The notes beneath the pieces are model-generated. The model was not told where the DNA came from. It was given only the letters and a program-made list of their open reading frames with translations, and searched no databases. From Phenylobacterium haematophilum (GTDB taxonomy: Bacteria > Pseudomonadota > Alphaproteobacteria > Caulobacterales > Caulobacteraceae), in assembly GCF_014196295.1 (NCBI RefSeq), contig NZ_JACIDK010000003.1, forward strand, positions 606,239 to 670,238: a stretch of 64,000 bases of DNA. Direction: 5' to 3'. The position numbers were made by a program, and so were the translations under genes. Numbering within the stretch: position 1 is the first letter of the stretch; each line of letters starts with the position of its first letter. This document shows, one piece after another, positions 54,453 through 63,726 of this stretch.

Positions 54453-55310
54453 ATGAAGACGCGTTCGACCTTGCTGGGCCTGATGCTCGGCTTTGGCCTT
54501 CTTTTGCTGGTGGGACCGCAGAGCGCGTCGGCGCAATGCTGCGCGCCGCCCCCGCCGCCCCCGGTGTGCTGCGCGCCGCCGACGCCGCCTTGCTGCACCC
54601 AGCCGCCGCCGCCGCCCACTCCCCCCACGACACCGTGCTGCGGCGACCCGGGGCGTCCGAACATCAACGTCCACGTCTCTAACGTGAACGTCGCGGTCGC
54701 CAGCGCCTCGTCCGGCGCTCGAGCCGGCGCTGGCGCCAGCGCCGGCGCCGCCGTCTACTATGGCGGCGGCTACAGCGGCGGCTACACCCCGCCGATGGTC
54801 ACGGGCTCGGTTCAGCTCAATGTCGACGCGGGCAGCCGCATCCGGCGCGTGCCTTACGAGGCCAGCCGCATGCGCACGCGTCAGGTCGTCATCCAGGCCG
54901 TGTGCATCGACGCCCGCCAGATCCCGCACCCGGCCTCGCAGGTCCGTCCCGACCGCGATATCGCCGCCTCGTTCGAGGGGGAACTCTATCGCTGCATCGC
55001 CGGCACCTGGCTGCAGGCGACTATCGCCGACTTCAGCGGGAAGGTCGACTTCAGCGGCGGCAAGACCATGGCCTGCGAGAAGGGCCAGGCGCTCTATCAC
55101 GGCCGCGACGGCAAGCTGGAATGCCGCCGTCAGACCCCGGCCCGTGACTGCAACGAGCGCTCGCTGCTGCGTCGCTTCGGCGCCGGCGTGAAGGTGCTGA
55201 CCATCACCGAGATCGAGACCTACACCGCCTACCGCGAGGAAGAAGAGCGCCTCCAGACTGTCAGCGGCTCCCTGAGCCTCGACGGCGGCGTCGGCGGCTA
55301 CATCTACTAG
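54453..55310 (+). CDS. Secreted Cys-Cys/polyproline-rich protein, unknown
   Basis: The 285-residue protein has a clear signal peptide (MKTRSTLLGLMLGFGLLLLVGPQSASAQ). Directly after cleavage comes an unusual segment of CC pairs spaced by prolines (QCCAPPPPPPVCC, PPCCTQPPPPP, PCCGDPGRP; residues 29-64). A Gly/Ala/Ser-rich strand region follows. The C-terminal half has four further Cys (AVCIDA, YRCIAG, MACEKG, ECRRQ) in a probable disulphide-linked domain and ends in GGYIY. No family is recognised. Location in periplasm or on the surface is likely. GGAGGGG precedes the ATG. The stop shares CTAG with the convergent gene. Confidence 0.72.
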   Translation: MKTRSTLLGLMLGFGLLLLVGPQSASAQCCAPPPPPPVCCAPPTPPCCTQPPPPPTPPTTPCCGDPGRPNINVHVSNVNVAVASASSGARAGAGASAGAAVYYGGGYSGGYTPPMVTGSVQLNVDAGSRIRRVPYEASRMRTRQVVIQAVCIDARQIPHPASQVRPDRDIAASFEGELYRCIAGTWLQATIADFSGKVDFSGGKTMACEKGQALYHGRDGKLECRRQTPARDCNERSLLRRFGAGVKVLTITEIETYTAYREEEERLQTVSGSLSLDGGVGGYIY

Positions 55311-56032
55311 GCTTCGAAGAACTGAAAGCCGCAGCTAAGCGGCGAGGGCGGCGCCACGTGCAGCCGCCCTTTCGATTCCTGGACTACGAGATCGCCAGCC
55401 AAGGCCGCGCGCGCGGCGTCCAGGGAGGCGACGCGGACGCGGACGGCGCGCTCGACGTCCTGGCCGAAGGCTTCCCTCAACCGGTTCGGCTCCCAGTATT
55501 CGAAGCCGGTCAAGTCAAGGATCCCGCCGGCGGCCTGCGCAAACGGCCCCGGCCGAGCGCCAGCGAAGATCAGCCCGGCAGCCTCCATCGCCGTGTTGGA
55601 GTGCGAGAACCACTCCGGCATGGCGTCGGCGCACGGATAGGCGTGCTCGATGACCGCCAGTCCTAGCGGGGCGATGCGCTCGCGGATCGAGAACAGTTTG
55701 AACGGTTCATGGGCAGGCTCGCCGTCCCGGCTGCGGATGAGGCGGTAGGCCGTGGCCAGCCGCATGTCGCCTAGGCGGCGGGCCGCCGATTCGAGGTCCG
55801 AGGTCAGGAACAGCGCGCCGCCGGGACCGACCGCGGCGGGCGCTCCAGGGGCCTGCAACAAATCGAACCAGCCGCGATCCATGAATACGCAGTGATTGTC
55901 CCAGCGAGCCTCAGGTTGATCGGGCGACGTGTAGAAGCCTCGCGGCGAGACGGTGAAGCCTAGTGCGCCGAACGCCTGCGCCAGACCAGGGAGGTCCGGT
56001 CCCTGAAACGGGATGTGATCCAACGGCAGCAT
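55307..56032 (-). CDS. VOC/glyoxalase-like domain protein
   Basis: A 241-residue protein that begins LDHIPFQGPDLPGLAQAFGALGFTVSPRG, the usual opening of a Glyoxalase_3/VOC domain with a metal-site His. DNHCVFMDRGWFDLLQ follows, as does a second half with AVIEHAYPCADAMPEWFSHSN. Two betaalphabetabetabeta halves are likely, with Glu/His as metal ligands. The reaction is unknown. The ATG has AAGGGG 6 nt upstream. It follows the M16 peptidase gene on the same strand with a 206-bp gap. Confidence 0.78.
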   Translation of the reverse strand: MLPLDHIPFQGPDLPGLAQAFGALGFTVSPRGFYTSPDQPEARWDNHCVFMDRGWFDLLQAPGAPAAVGPGGALFLTSDLESAARRLGDMRLATAYRLIRSRDGEPAHEPFKLFSIRERIAPLGLAVIEHAYPCADAMPEWFSHSNTAMEAAGLIFAGARPGPFAQAAGGILDLTGFEYWEPNRLREAFGQDVERAVRVRVASLDAARAALAGDLVVQESKGRLHVAPPSPLSCGFQFFEA

Positions 56033-56238
56033 GGTCGCCCCTTCTCAGGAGCGATCTTGGCGCAACTCGAAGTCCGCGCAAGATCGAGGCGACGGGGTCG
56101 CTGATACGGGCGAGACCCCCCGACTGCCGTTCCAGTCCCGCGACAGCGCCGCGGATTCGCCGGAGGATAGAGCCAGCCCGCCGCCAGCTTGACCATATGA
56201 CGCTATGCCGCGCTCGGCGCGACGATCGGCGCCGTTCC

Positions 56239-59118
56239 CTACTTCTTGGCGGGCACGACCTCTAGCATCCACATGGCCTCGTCCTTGAGCACCGCCTGGG
56301 CGGCGCGCTGCACGTCGGCGGCGGTAACCCTTTCGGTGCCTGGGATCAGCCCGCGGGTCGCGTCCAGACGGCGTGGGTCGCTCTGCACGCCGGACAGCTC
56401 CGACAGCCAATAGCCGTTGGTCTCGCGCGCCTTCTCGATCTGATCGATCCGCGGCTTCTTGGCGCGCGCCAGTTCGTCGGCGGTGACGGGCTTGTCGCGC
56501 AGGTCGGCGGCGATCTTTTTCACGTCGGCGAAGAAGTCTGACAGCTTGGCGGGAGGAATCTCGACGCTGGCGGAGATGTAGCCCCAGCCCGGCCAGACCA
56601 TGCTGTGGCTATAGACGACGCTAGGCGAGTACGTCGCGCCCTGCGTCTCGCGGAGCTCCTCGATCAGGCGTAGCTCCAGGATCTCCCCGAGCACGGCGGT
56701 GTCGCGCGCCTTCTGCGGGTCGGCGAAAAAGTCGTTGGTGCGCCAGGCCAGGTAGCCGATCGACTGATCGGCGCGGCCTTTGTGCGTCAGGACGACCGGT
56801 TGTTGAACGCCGGCCGGGAAACCGACCTCGCGCTGGGCGGAAGCCACCTGGTTTTCCTGCCGGGGCGGCAGGGCGCCCAGGGTGCGGGCGACCGCCTCCG
56901 TCGCCTTCTCCACCGTTGTATCGCCGACGATCACCACCTCGATCGGACCGTCGGCGAGGGCGGGGGCGATCATCTTCTGGAAGTCGTCGAGCTTGGCGTT
57001 GGCGATCTGATCGTGGCTGGGGAACGCCCATCGCTTGTCGCCGTCGCGCAACAGCCGCGCGAGGTCGCGGCTGAGCACACCGGAATCGGTCGACTCGTAC
57101 TGATCGTTGGCGGTCTGGAACGCGCTCTGCAGCCGCTTGAACGCCTCGGCCCGCCACCCGGGTTCGGCGACATAGGCGGTCAGCACCTGCATCTGAACGT
57201 CCAGGTCCTCCGGCCGGGTCGCCCCGCTCAGTACGAAGGCGTCGTCTGCGACGCTGAACTGGGCGCCATAGACGCGGCTGGCCAACACGCGCTCCATGTC
57301 CTCGGCGCTGATCTGCTTGAGGCCGCCCTCGATGTAGGCGCCCGAGGCCCAGCCAAGGCTCTGGGCGTCCTTGGGCAGCTCGAGGCGCCCGTCGCCGACA
57401 TTGATCCTCACCAGAACCTCATCGTCCTTGAAGCGGGTCGGCTTGACGGTCAGGCGCACGCCGTTCTCGAAGCGGACGAAGGTGGTGTCGAAGTCCGGCG
57501 CGTCCCTGGTCTCGACGACCTTCCCGGCGCCGCCGAACGAGGGGTACGGCCAGGCGACCTCGGCGGCGGCCGACGGCTCGGCGACCGCGACCTTGCGCGA
57601 GGCGTCCAATTCGGCGAGCACGCTGGCCTCGCCTCCCTCGATGGGCCGGGGCGAGGCCATGAACAGCAGAGGGCCTGCGCCGGCGAAGCTGGCCTTCAGG
57701 GCGGCCGACACCTGCTCAGCCTTCAGGTCCTTCACGGTCTGCTCGAACAGGGCCAGATCCTGCGCCGGATCGGTAACGACCTCGCGGTCGCCCAGCGACG
57801 CGACGATCTCGCCGGCCAACTGCGCGGGCGTGCGCGTGGCCGCGCCTGCGGCGTCCGCCTTCAGGCTGGCGCGGTACTCGGCGATCTCGCGATCGAGTTC
57901 GTCCTGGCGCACGCCATACTGCACGGCGCGGCGCTGTTCCTGTTCGGCTGCGGCGAGAGCTTCGCGCCAGCGGTCGGGCTCGGCGTTGACGATCAGCAGC
58001 GTGGACTCGGCCGCATTGTACTCGTTGTTCTTGAAGACCCCTGACGCAAGGAACGGCGGTTGGTCCGCGCGGGCGAGCCGTTGCAGGCGCCGGTTGAGCA
58101 CCGAGAAGCCCAATTGTTCGACGAGGTCGCTCTTGCGCCTGGCGATCGTGTCGGCGGCCAGATCCGGCTTACGCATCCAGGCGATCTGCATCGACAGCGG
58201 GGCGCCGGGCTCGACGACCAATTTCGCTTCGGTCTTGCGCTGTTGCAGTTGTCCCAGGTTCGGGGCCTCGCCCGCCGGTCCGGTTGGCGTCCAGTCGCCG
58301 AATTTGGCCTTGATCTTGGCCTCCATCGCATCGACGTCGAAGTCGCCGACCGCCACCAGCACCGCGCGCTCGGGTCGATAGTAGCGGTGATAGAAGTCTG
58401 TGAACTCGGAGGCCGGCGCGGTCTCCAGCACCTGGACCTGGCCGATCGGATAGCGGGTCGGCGGGCGCTGGCCTTTCAGAAAAAAGCCCAGCCTTTCCTT
58501 GTAGATGCGGTAAGGCGGGGTGTCGCGGGCGCGTTCCTCCGACAGCACCACGCCGCGCTCGCGGTCGATGGCGCCCTGGTCAAGCGTCAGGTTGCCGGCC
58601 GCTTCGCGCATCAGCATCAACGCGGCGTCGACGGTCTCGTCGTTGGTGCGCGGCAGGTCGAGTTTGTAGACCGTCTCGTCGAAGTTGGTCGATGCGTTGG
58701 TGTCGGCGCCAAAGGCCAGGCCCAGCCGCTCGAGGATCTTGATCATCTCGCCTTCGGGCACGGCTTTGGAGCCGTTGAAGGCCATGTGTTCGAGGAAATG
58801 TGCGAGGCCCTGTTGGGCGTCGGTTTCCATCAGCGAGCCCGCGTCCATGCGCAGCCGGATCGCCGCTTGGCCGGCCGGGATCGATTGCTTGCGGATCGCA
58901 TAGCGCATGCCGTTGGGCAGGGCGCCGAAGCGGATCGTCGGGTCGGGAGCGACGTCGGACCTCGCCTGCGCCCATTCGCCGGCCTTCAGCGCCGCCGGGG
59001 CCGCGTCCGCCGCCGCTGTCTTGTCGCGCCCCAGTTTCGGGAAGGGCAGACTGGAGGCGTCCATAGGCCAGGACAGGGCGATAGCGAGCACAGAGGCCGC
59101 GCCGAAGAGACGTCGCAT
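56239..59118 (-). CDS. M16 family zinc metallopeptidase (pitrilysin-like, exported)
   Basis: A 959-residue protein with a signal peptide (MRRLFGAASVLAIALSWPMDASS). The inverted zinc motif HFLEH lies at about residues 87-91 (GLAHFLEHMAFNGS), with the distal Glu in the following helix region LMLMREAAGN. A second, inactive M16 domain is in the C-terminal half (PFxTTFVRFENGVRL to RDTAVLGEILELRLIEELRET). This size and layout match two-domain periplasmic M16 peptidases of proteobacteria. It degrades peptides or processes exported proteins. It stands alone on its strand. Confidence 0.92.
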   Translation of the reverse strand: MRRLFGAASVLAIALSWPMDASSLPFPKLGRDKTAAADAAPAALKAGEWAQARSDVAPDPTIRFGALPNGMRYAIRKQSIPAGQAAIRLRMDAGSLMETDAQQGLAHFLEHMAFNGSKAVPEGEMIKILERLGLAFGADTNASTNFDETVYKLDLPRTNDETVDAALMLMREAAGNLTLDQGAIDRERGVVLSEERARDTPPYRIYKERLGFFLKGQRPPTRYPIGQVQVLETAPASEFTDFYHRYYRPERAVLVAVGDFDVDAMEAKIKAKFGDWTPTGPAGEAPNLGQLQQRKTEAKLVVEPGAPLSMQIAWMRKPDLAADTIARRKSDLVEQLGFSVLNRRLQRLARADQPPFLASGVFKNNEYNAAESTLLIVNAEPDRWREALAAAEQEQRRAVQYGVRQDELDREIAEYRASLKADAAGAATRTPAQLAGEIVASLGDREVVTDPAQDLALFEQTVKDLKAEQVSAALKASFAGAGPLLFMASPRPIEGGEASVLAELDASRKVAVAEPSAAAEVAWPYPSFGGAGKVVETRDAPDFDTTFVRFENGVRLTVKPTRFKDDEVLVRINVGDGRLELPKDAQSLGWASGAYIEGGLKQISAEDMERVLASRVYGAQFSVADDAFVLSGATRPEDLDVQMQVLTAYVAEPGWRAEAFKRLQSAFQTANDQYESTDSGVLSRDLARLLRDGDKRWAFPSHDQIANAKLDDFQKMIAPALADGPIEVVIVGDTTVEKATEAVARTLGALPPRQENQVASAQREVGFPAGVQQPVVLTHKGRADQSIGYLAWRTNDFFADPQKARDTAVLGEILELRLIEELRETQGATYSPSVVYSHSMVWPGWGYISASVEIPPAKLSDFFADVKKIAADLRDKPVTADELARAKKPRIDQIEKARETNGYWLSELSGVQSDPRRLDATRGLIPGTERVTAADVQRAAQAVLKDEAMWMLEVVPAKK

Positions 59119-59209
59119 CAGGTGTTACGGATCCGAGACCAGTTAAGCATCGCACCATGCACAGGCGAGGATGGCCTTCGCAAGGCGCGGTTGCGGCGCA
59201 GAAAGGCGG

Positions 59210-60445
59210 CTATTGGCCGGAAGGACGGCTGACGTAGTAGGTGGCCGAGTTGCCGACCGCGTTGGCCGCGCCGCGGGCCGATCGGCCGGACGTCACATTG
59301 ACCACGCTCTGCGCGCCGACGTCGGCGTTGTTGATCTGGTCGTTATTCACGTCCAGGCGGCCCTGACAGTCGGAACACGCGTAGCCCGTGACTGAGTTGC
59401 CGTAGGCAGTGGCGCTGACGCTGGCGTCATAGCCCTCCGTGCCGTCGAACCGGGCTACGGCCTCGATGCCGCCGCCGTCGTTGGACTGCACGGTGTCGAG
59501 CAACAGTTCGCCGCCGATGTCGCCCGCTACGATGGCGTTGCCGACGCCATAGGCCGATGCCGAGGCCGATCCGTACTGATAGGCCGAAGAGGCCGACTGC
59601 GCGCGGACATAGGCCTGGTTGCTCTGGCGCGCGGTGACGTCCAGCAGATCGCCCTCGTTGACCGTGTTGACGTTGTTGCCAGACGCCGTGGCGGTGGTGA
59701 CCGCGTCCTGCACGTTTGCAAAGGCCGTGAACTGCGCGGCCTGGGTCAGCGGGGCGGTGTTGTTCTGGTCGACGATCATCCGGGCGGCCGAGCCGTTGGC
59801 GCCCGACAGGGTGACGTCGTTGGCCGCCGTGGTGGCGGCGAAGCTCGCCGTTCCGGCGACATAGCCATAGACGCCGCCGCCGTCGGTGGTGACGGCCGCG
59901 GCGTTGGTCTGGCTGGTCCGCACCCCGCCCGAAGCGTATTCGAGGCCAAAGGCTTGGGCGTTGCCGGCCGCCTGGACCGAGCTGGCGATCTCGCCGGTGC
60001 GCCCGCCGGGGGCTTCGGTGTGGCTGTGGGCGGTCACCGCGTTCGCCCCGGTCGCCTGGGTGTAGACGCCGGTCACAGTGGAGCCGTAGCCCGTGGCCTG
60101 GACGAAGTTGCCGGTGGCGGTGGTCGTCAGGCTGGTGGTCTCGCCCGAGTTCGACGCGACGTCGAGCCGGGTGTCCGCGACGACCTCGCCCTGCGTCTCC
60201 TGGTACGAACGCATATCGGCGTCATGGCGGCTGGCGGCCGCCGAGTAGGCGTTGCCGGTCGCCGTCGACGAGCCTTGGGTGTCGTCGCTGACTTCGACCA
60301 CGTTCAGCGACTGCTGGCTGAAGACGTCGCCGAACTGAACCTGATTGTTGAGGACCGCGGTCGGCTGGGTCTGGCTAGTAGCGGCTTGGGATTGCAGAGT
60401 CGCGGCGAGCGTTCCAACGAGAAGGATCTTCGCGCGTCTGACCAT
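59210..60445 (-). CDS. hfaD: Holdfast anchor protein HfaD
   Basis: About 411 residues with a signal peptide (MVRRAKILLVGTLAATLQSQAA). The mature protein is Asn/Thr/Ala/Gly-rich with repeated AxGNxV-like units (TATGNFVQATGYGS, AVGNSATYY) that look like stacked beta-strands of a surface adhesin. Two Cys occur late (YACSDCQG). Position directly after an HfaB-like gene and an HfaA-like gene identifies it as HfaD, the outer-membrane anchor of the holdfast in Caulobacter. The start is ATG 60445; it overlaps the end of hfaB by 71 nt in another frame, a longer overlap than usual. Confidence 0.82.
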   Translation of the reverse strand: MVRRAKILLVGTLAATLQSQAATSQTQPTAVLNNQVQFGDVFSQQSLNVVEVSDDTQGSSTATGNAYSAAASRHDADMRSYQETQGEVVADTRLDVASNSGETTSLTTTATGNFVQATGYGSTVTGVYTQATGANAVTAHSHTEAPGGRTGEIASSVQAAGNAQAFGLEYASGGVRTSQTNAAAVTTDGGGVYGYVAGTASFAATTAANDVTLSGANGSAARMIVDQNNTAPLTQAAQFTAFANVQDAVTTATASGNNVNTVNEGDLLDVTARQSNQAYVRAQSASSAYQYGSASASAYGVGNAIVAGDIGGELLLDTVQSNDGGGIEAVARFDGTEGYDASVSATAYGNSVTGYACSDCQGRLDVNNDQINNADVGAQSVVNVTSGRSARGAANAVGNSATYYVSRPSGQ

Positions 60446-61382
60446 TGTTGGTGCCCAGGTTGTTGTAGGCCGGAACATAGCCGCCGGTGACGCCGACGGA
60501 GCCGATCGCGCCGAGCGGATCGTAGGTGAGGCAGGACTGAGGGCCCGGCATGCCGTAGAGGTTGGCGGTCATCTCGACCACGGCGCGTTCCACCAGGCTG
60601 CGGACCGCCAACTGCATGGGCTCCAGCGCTCCCGCGCCGGCCGAGATGTCGAAGACATTGCCGTTCAGGAAGTCGAACCAGCCGACGCCGACTTCGCGGC
60701 CGATCACCTGCTTCTGGTACGAGATGACGTCGACCACCTCGAGCGTGCGGGTATTGATGAGGCGCAGGTCCAGGCCGATGTTCATCACGAACAGCCGGCC
60801 ACGGAACGACCCTTTGGGATCCATCGGATCGAGGTCGCCTCCGGCGATGTCGATGCCGGACGAGCGGATGTTGTAGTTCAGCTCGGTGATGCCGCCCGCG
60901 ACATAGAAATCCGAGCCGGGCACCTGGCCGGCCAGGATGCGACGGTAGTCGGCCGCCTGGTCCGGCGCCGGGTTCGGGGTGTCCGAGATCAGCTTGTTGT
61001 TGGCGTACTTCAGCTCAAGTTCGGAGACCGAGGTGTCGAAGCGCTCGACCAGCGGCATGCCGGCCTTGGCGAAGGCCGACATCGCCATCAGCGACGCGCC
61101 CTGGGTGATCTTGCGGCCCGAACCGTCGGATTCCGACTTGCCGGTGTAGTCGGCGATGCGGCCGATGGCGATGCGCGGCGCCACGAGATTGGTGTTGCGC
61201 GCGAAGCCGGCCATGCAGACCAGGGCGTCGGAGTAGGGGGTCGGGTTGGCGGTCACCGGCGCGGTGCCGATGCTGCGGGCGTAGTTGCCGCTCGGGCCGG
61301 CGATCGGCGTGGCGCAGGCCGAAAGGGCGATGGCGGCGGCGCTGAGCAGGACTCCGGCGCGGAGGGCGCGACTATTGGCCAT
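60375..61382 (-). CDS. hfaB: Holdfast attachment lipoprotein HfaB (CsgG-like)
   Basis: A 335-residue lipoprotein. The signal ends in the lipobox LSACA (residues 20-24, lipidated Cys 23). The body matches the CsgG/HfaB family: APRIAIGRIADYTGK, GRKITQGASLMAMSAFAKAG, DFYVAGGITELNYNIRSSG and LDLRLINTRTLEVVDVISYQKQVIGREV. HfaB forms the outer-membrane secretion pore for HfaA and HfaD. The ATG overlaps the hfaA stop by 11 nt. The C-terminal 24 residues are encoded in the stretch shared with hfaD. Confidence 0.9.
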   Translation of the reverse strand: MANSRALRAGVLLSAAAIALSACATPIAGPSGNYARSIGTAPVTANPTPYSDALVCMAGFARNTNLVAPRIAIGRIADYTGKSESDGSGRKITQGASLMAMSAFAKAGMPLVERFDTSVSELELKYANNKLISDTPNPAPDQAADYRRILAGQVPGSDFYVAGGITELNYNIRSSGIDIAGGDLDPMDPKGSFRGRLFVMNIGLDLRLINTRTLEVVDVISYQKQVIGREVGVGWFDFLNGNVFDISAGAGALEPMQLAVRSLVERAVVEMTANLYGMPGPQSCLTYDPLGAIGSVGVTGGYVPAYNNLGTNNGQTREDPSRWNARRDSAIPSRY

Positions 61383-61809
61383 TGGGCGCGACGCCTCCGT
61401 TCAGGGTGGAGCCGGCTGAGACGTTGCCGTTGTTGGTCTGCGACGAGTTGACGATGACCGTGTTGTAGTTGCCCTGGGTGACCACCACGAGGCTATTGCC
61501 GATCGCGGTGGAGCCGCCGCCCAGCGAGCCGACGCCGGAGTAGGCTTCGCCGGCGCCTGAACCGAACGCGAAGCTCGATTGGTCTTCGCCGGTCTGGATG
61601 ATCCCGTCGATGATCACCCGGTTGCCGTTGGCGTCACGCGTGGAGACGTTGACCGCGTGGTTTTCCGATCCAGCGCGGCGGCCGTAGCCGGCGTTGAAGT
61701 CGGCGGAATTGGTCGACATCGATTGGGCCTGCGCCGTGGCGACGCCCATAAGACTCGCCACGCCGGCGAACGCCAGCATGCGCAGAGCTGTGAAAGGTGC
61801 TGCGGCCAT
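61372..61809 (-). CDS. hfaA: Holdfast attachment protein HfaA
   Basis: About 145 residues with a signal peptide ending AQAQS. The mature start STNSADFNAGYGR and STRDANGNRVIIDGIIQTG are the conserved parts of HfaA. The C-terminal half is Asn/Gly/Ser-rich with curlin-like strands (STAIGNSLVVVTQGNYNTVIVNSSQTNNG). HfaA assembles into amyloid-like, detergent-resistant complexes that anchor the holdfast. The start is uncertain: ATG 61809 is well placed for a signal peptide, a GTG at 61854 is in frame. It is first of the hfaA-hfaB-hfaD operon. Confidence 0.87.
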   Translation of the reverse strand: MAAAPFTALRMLAFAGVASLMGVATAQAQSMSTNSADFNAGYGRRAGSENHAVNVSTRDANGNRVIIDGIIQTGEDQSSFAFGSGAGEAYSGVGSLGGGSTAIGNSLVVVTQGNYNTVIVNSSQTNNGNVSAGSTLNGGVAPNGQ

Positions 61810-61975
61810 GGCCTTGGGAAGTCCCACCCCGAAAAAGACGACGGCCGGTCGCACATTGCACTCAGACAGGCCGAACTTGAGTGTATCTAGGGGTCAGACC
61901 CTCGCGATTTGGTTAAGGCGAGCGGAATAAGGTGAACGCCGGTCTTTTTCTTTGGTCGGGTGTGGAGTGCGGGTT

Positions 61976-62611
61976 TTGAGCGACGACGAGCGGCAGCCGA
62001 TCTTCAACGCGCCCTGGCCAGCGGTCGTGGCCACCATGGTCATCGTGCTCGGCTATCTCGTGCAGACGTTCCTGCCGCAGAACTGGCTGCTGGCGAATTT
62101 CGCCTTCTCATCCGCCGCCTTCGAACAGGGGCGCTGGCCGCTCCTGTTCACAGCCATCTTCCTGCACGGCAGTTGGGCGCATGCTCTGATGAACGGGGGG
62201 GCGGCGCTCGCGTTCGGCACGCCCGTGGCGCGCTACTTCGGCGCCAGTGCGCGTGGGGCACTGATCTTCCTTGTCTTCTATCTATTGTGCGGCGGGCTCG
62301 CGAGCCTGGGCTACGGCCTCGTCAATCCGGGCAGCACCACGCTTATGATCGGCGCCTCTGGCGCGGTGGCCGGCTTGGTCGGCGCGGCCGCGCGCCTGAT
62401 CGGACGCCCGACCCCCGGCCCGTTCCTGAGCTCGCCGGTGATCAGCATGACGCTGGGGTGGATCGCGGTGAACCTGATGCTGGCCCTGGTCGGCTTCGCG
62501 CCGGGGCTCGGCGGCGCAGGGGTCGCCTGGGAGGCGCACATCTTCGGATATATCGCCGGACTACTGATGGTCGGGGCCTTCGGCCGCGTGGCGGGCGCCC
62601 AGCAAGCCTGA
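61976..62611 (+). CDS. Rhomboid family intramembrane serine protease
   Basis: About 211 residues with six membrane helices. HGSWAHALMNGGAALAFG in helix 2 is the rhomboid His/Asn motif. The catalytic Ser lies in GASGAVAGLVG (helix 4) and the catalytic His in WEAHIFGYIAGLLM (helix 6). It cleaves membrane proteins; substrates are unknown. I take the TTG at 61976 because GGAG is 8 nt upstream; GTG 61967 is an alternative. It is divergent from hfaA. Confidence 0.88.
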   Translation: MSDDERQPIFNAPWPAVVATMVIVLGYLVQTFLPQNWLLANFAFSSAAFEQGRWPLLFTAIFLHGSWAHALMNGGAALAFGTPVARYFGASARGALIFLVFYLLCGGLASLGYGLVNPGSTTLMIGASGAVAGLVGAAARLIGRPTPGPFLSSPVISMTLGWIAVNLMLALVGFAPGLGGAGVAWEAHIFGYIAGLLMVGAFGRVAGAQQA

Positions 62612-62685
62612 CGTTTTCGCGAGAACGTTGATTTTGCAAGCGTCCTGCGCGACGCTTCCCTGACGGTGACAGGGAGAACGTGCAG

Positions 62686-63114
62686 ATGCTTGTGTCTCAG
62701 ATCCTCAAGGCAAAGGGCGACCTCGTCTTTACGGTCGGCCCGGCGGAAACCGTCGGCGCGATCTGCGCCCTGCTTCATTCCCGCAGGGTGGGCGCGATGG
62801 TGGTGCTGGACGCTGACCGCGTGGTTGGGATCGTCTCGGAGCGCGATCTGGTGAGCGCGCTGGCGCGGGACGGCGCTGGGGCGCTCGACCGGCCGGTGAC
62901 CAGCGTCATGACCCACGACGTGATTTTTGCGGATCCGAGCGAGACGGTAGACTCCCTGCTTGGGCGCATGACCGATCGCCGTATCCGCCACCTGCCGGTC
63001 TGCGTGTCCGACCGCTTGGTCGGTATCGTGTCGATCGGCGACCTGGTGAAGTGGAAGATCTCTGAGGTCGAGGCCGAGGCGGACGGCCTGAAGGCCTACA
63101 TCGCCACCGGCTGA
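62686..63114 (+). CDS. Tandem CBS-domain protein
   Basis: A 142-residue protein consisting of two CBS motifs: VSQILKAKGDLVFTVGPAETVGAICALL and VGAMVVLDADRVVGIVSERDLVSAL form the first; VTSVMTHDVIFADPSETVDSLLGRM and IRHLPVCVSDRLVGIVSIGDLVKWKI form the second. Such stand-alone pairs bind adenine nucleotides and sense energy state. ATG 62686 has GGGAGA 8 nt upstream; the GTG at 62680 is too near that site. A small hairpin (AAGCGTC 62638-62644 with GACGCTT 62651-62657) lies in its leader. Confidence 0.9.
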   Translation: MLVSQILKAKGDLVFTVGPAETVGAICALLHSRRVGAMVVLDADRVVGIVSERDLVSALARDGAGALDRPVTSVMTHDVIFADPSETVDSLLGRMTDRRIRHLPVCVSDRLVGIVSIGDLVKWKISEVEAEADGLKAYIATG

Positions 63115-63130
63115 GCGGAGGCGTGATCTT

Positions 63131-63574
63131 CTACGCCTGGATAGGCACGAAAACCTCGGCGCCGGCCGAGGCGGCGGCGTCCGCCAGGCTGTAACCTTCC
63201 AGAACGTCCGAGGTCGCGTCGCGCGCCTTCAGTAAGGCCTCGCGCAGAGCGCAGGTGGCTAGGTCCGGACAGTCCTCGCATTTGCGGAAGGAGAGACGGC
63301 TGACGCAGGGCGCCAGGGCCAGCGGTCCGTCGATGACCCGGATCACTTCCGCAAAGCTGACCTCCGCGGCCGGGCGGGCGAGGGTGTAGCCGCCGAACTT
63401 TCCACGGCGGCTGACAACGATGCGGTTGCGCGCGAGCTCCAGCAAGATCGCCTCGAGGAACTTGCGCGGCGCGTCGGCGCGGACGGCGAGTTCTCCGGAC
63501 GTCACCTGGGCGCCGTCGGCGCGCGCCAGTTCAACGAGGGCGCGCAGGGCGTAACGGGCCTTTTGCGACAGCAT
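63131..63574 (-). CDS. Rrf2 family transcriptional regulator
   Basis: A 147-residue regulator with the Rrf2 start MLSQKARYALRALVELA. Its winged helix is QVTSGELAVRADAPRKFLEAILLELARNRIVVSRRGKFGGYTLARP. Four Cys are placed like the IscR/RirA cluster ligands: APCVSRLSFRKCEDCPDLATC (residues about 89-108). So Fe-S sensing is likely. The target is unknown; it is not next to isc/suf genes here. AGGAGA lies about 10 nt before the ATG. Confidence 0.9.
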   Translation of the reverse strand: MLSQKARYALRALVELARADGAQVTSGELAVRADAPRKFLEAILLELARNRIVVSRRGKFGGYTLARPAAEVSFAEVIRVIDGPLALAPCVSRLSFRKCEDCPDLATCALREALLKARDATSDVLEGYSLADAAASAGAEVFVPIQA

Positions 63575-63726
63575 TCTCTTATATGTCTCCTAGTCTCATC
63601 CCTTAGATGCCGACACGAGGCTTTCTACAAGGTGTGCGAGCGTTATCCGACAATGCGCCACAGCCAAGTCTGCGCGGTCGGCGCGGAGTTCTCCCCACCA
63701 AGTTCATCGAAGCGTCATGCATGCTG

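Noticed and set aside
56782..58044. Plus-strand frame of 420 codons inside the M16 peptidase gene
   Set aside because: Antisense shadow; the minus strand carries HFLEH and both M16 domains.
62625..62660. FNR/FixK-like box (TTGATTTTGCAA) before the CBS gene
   Set aside because: The second half-site does not match ATCAA with the required four-base spacing.
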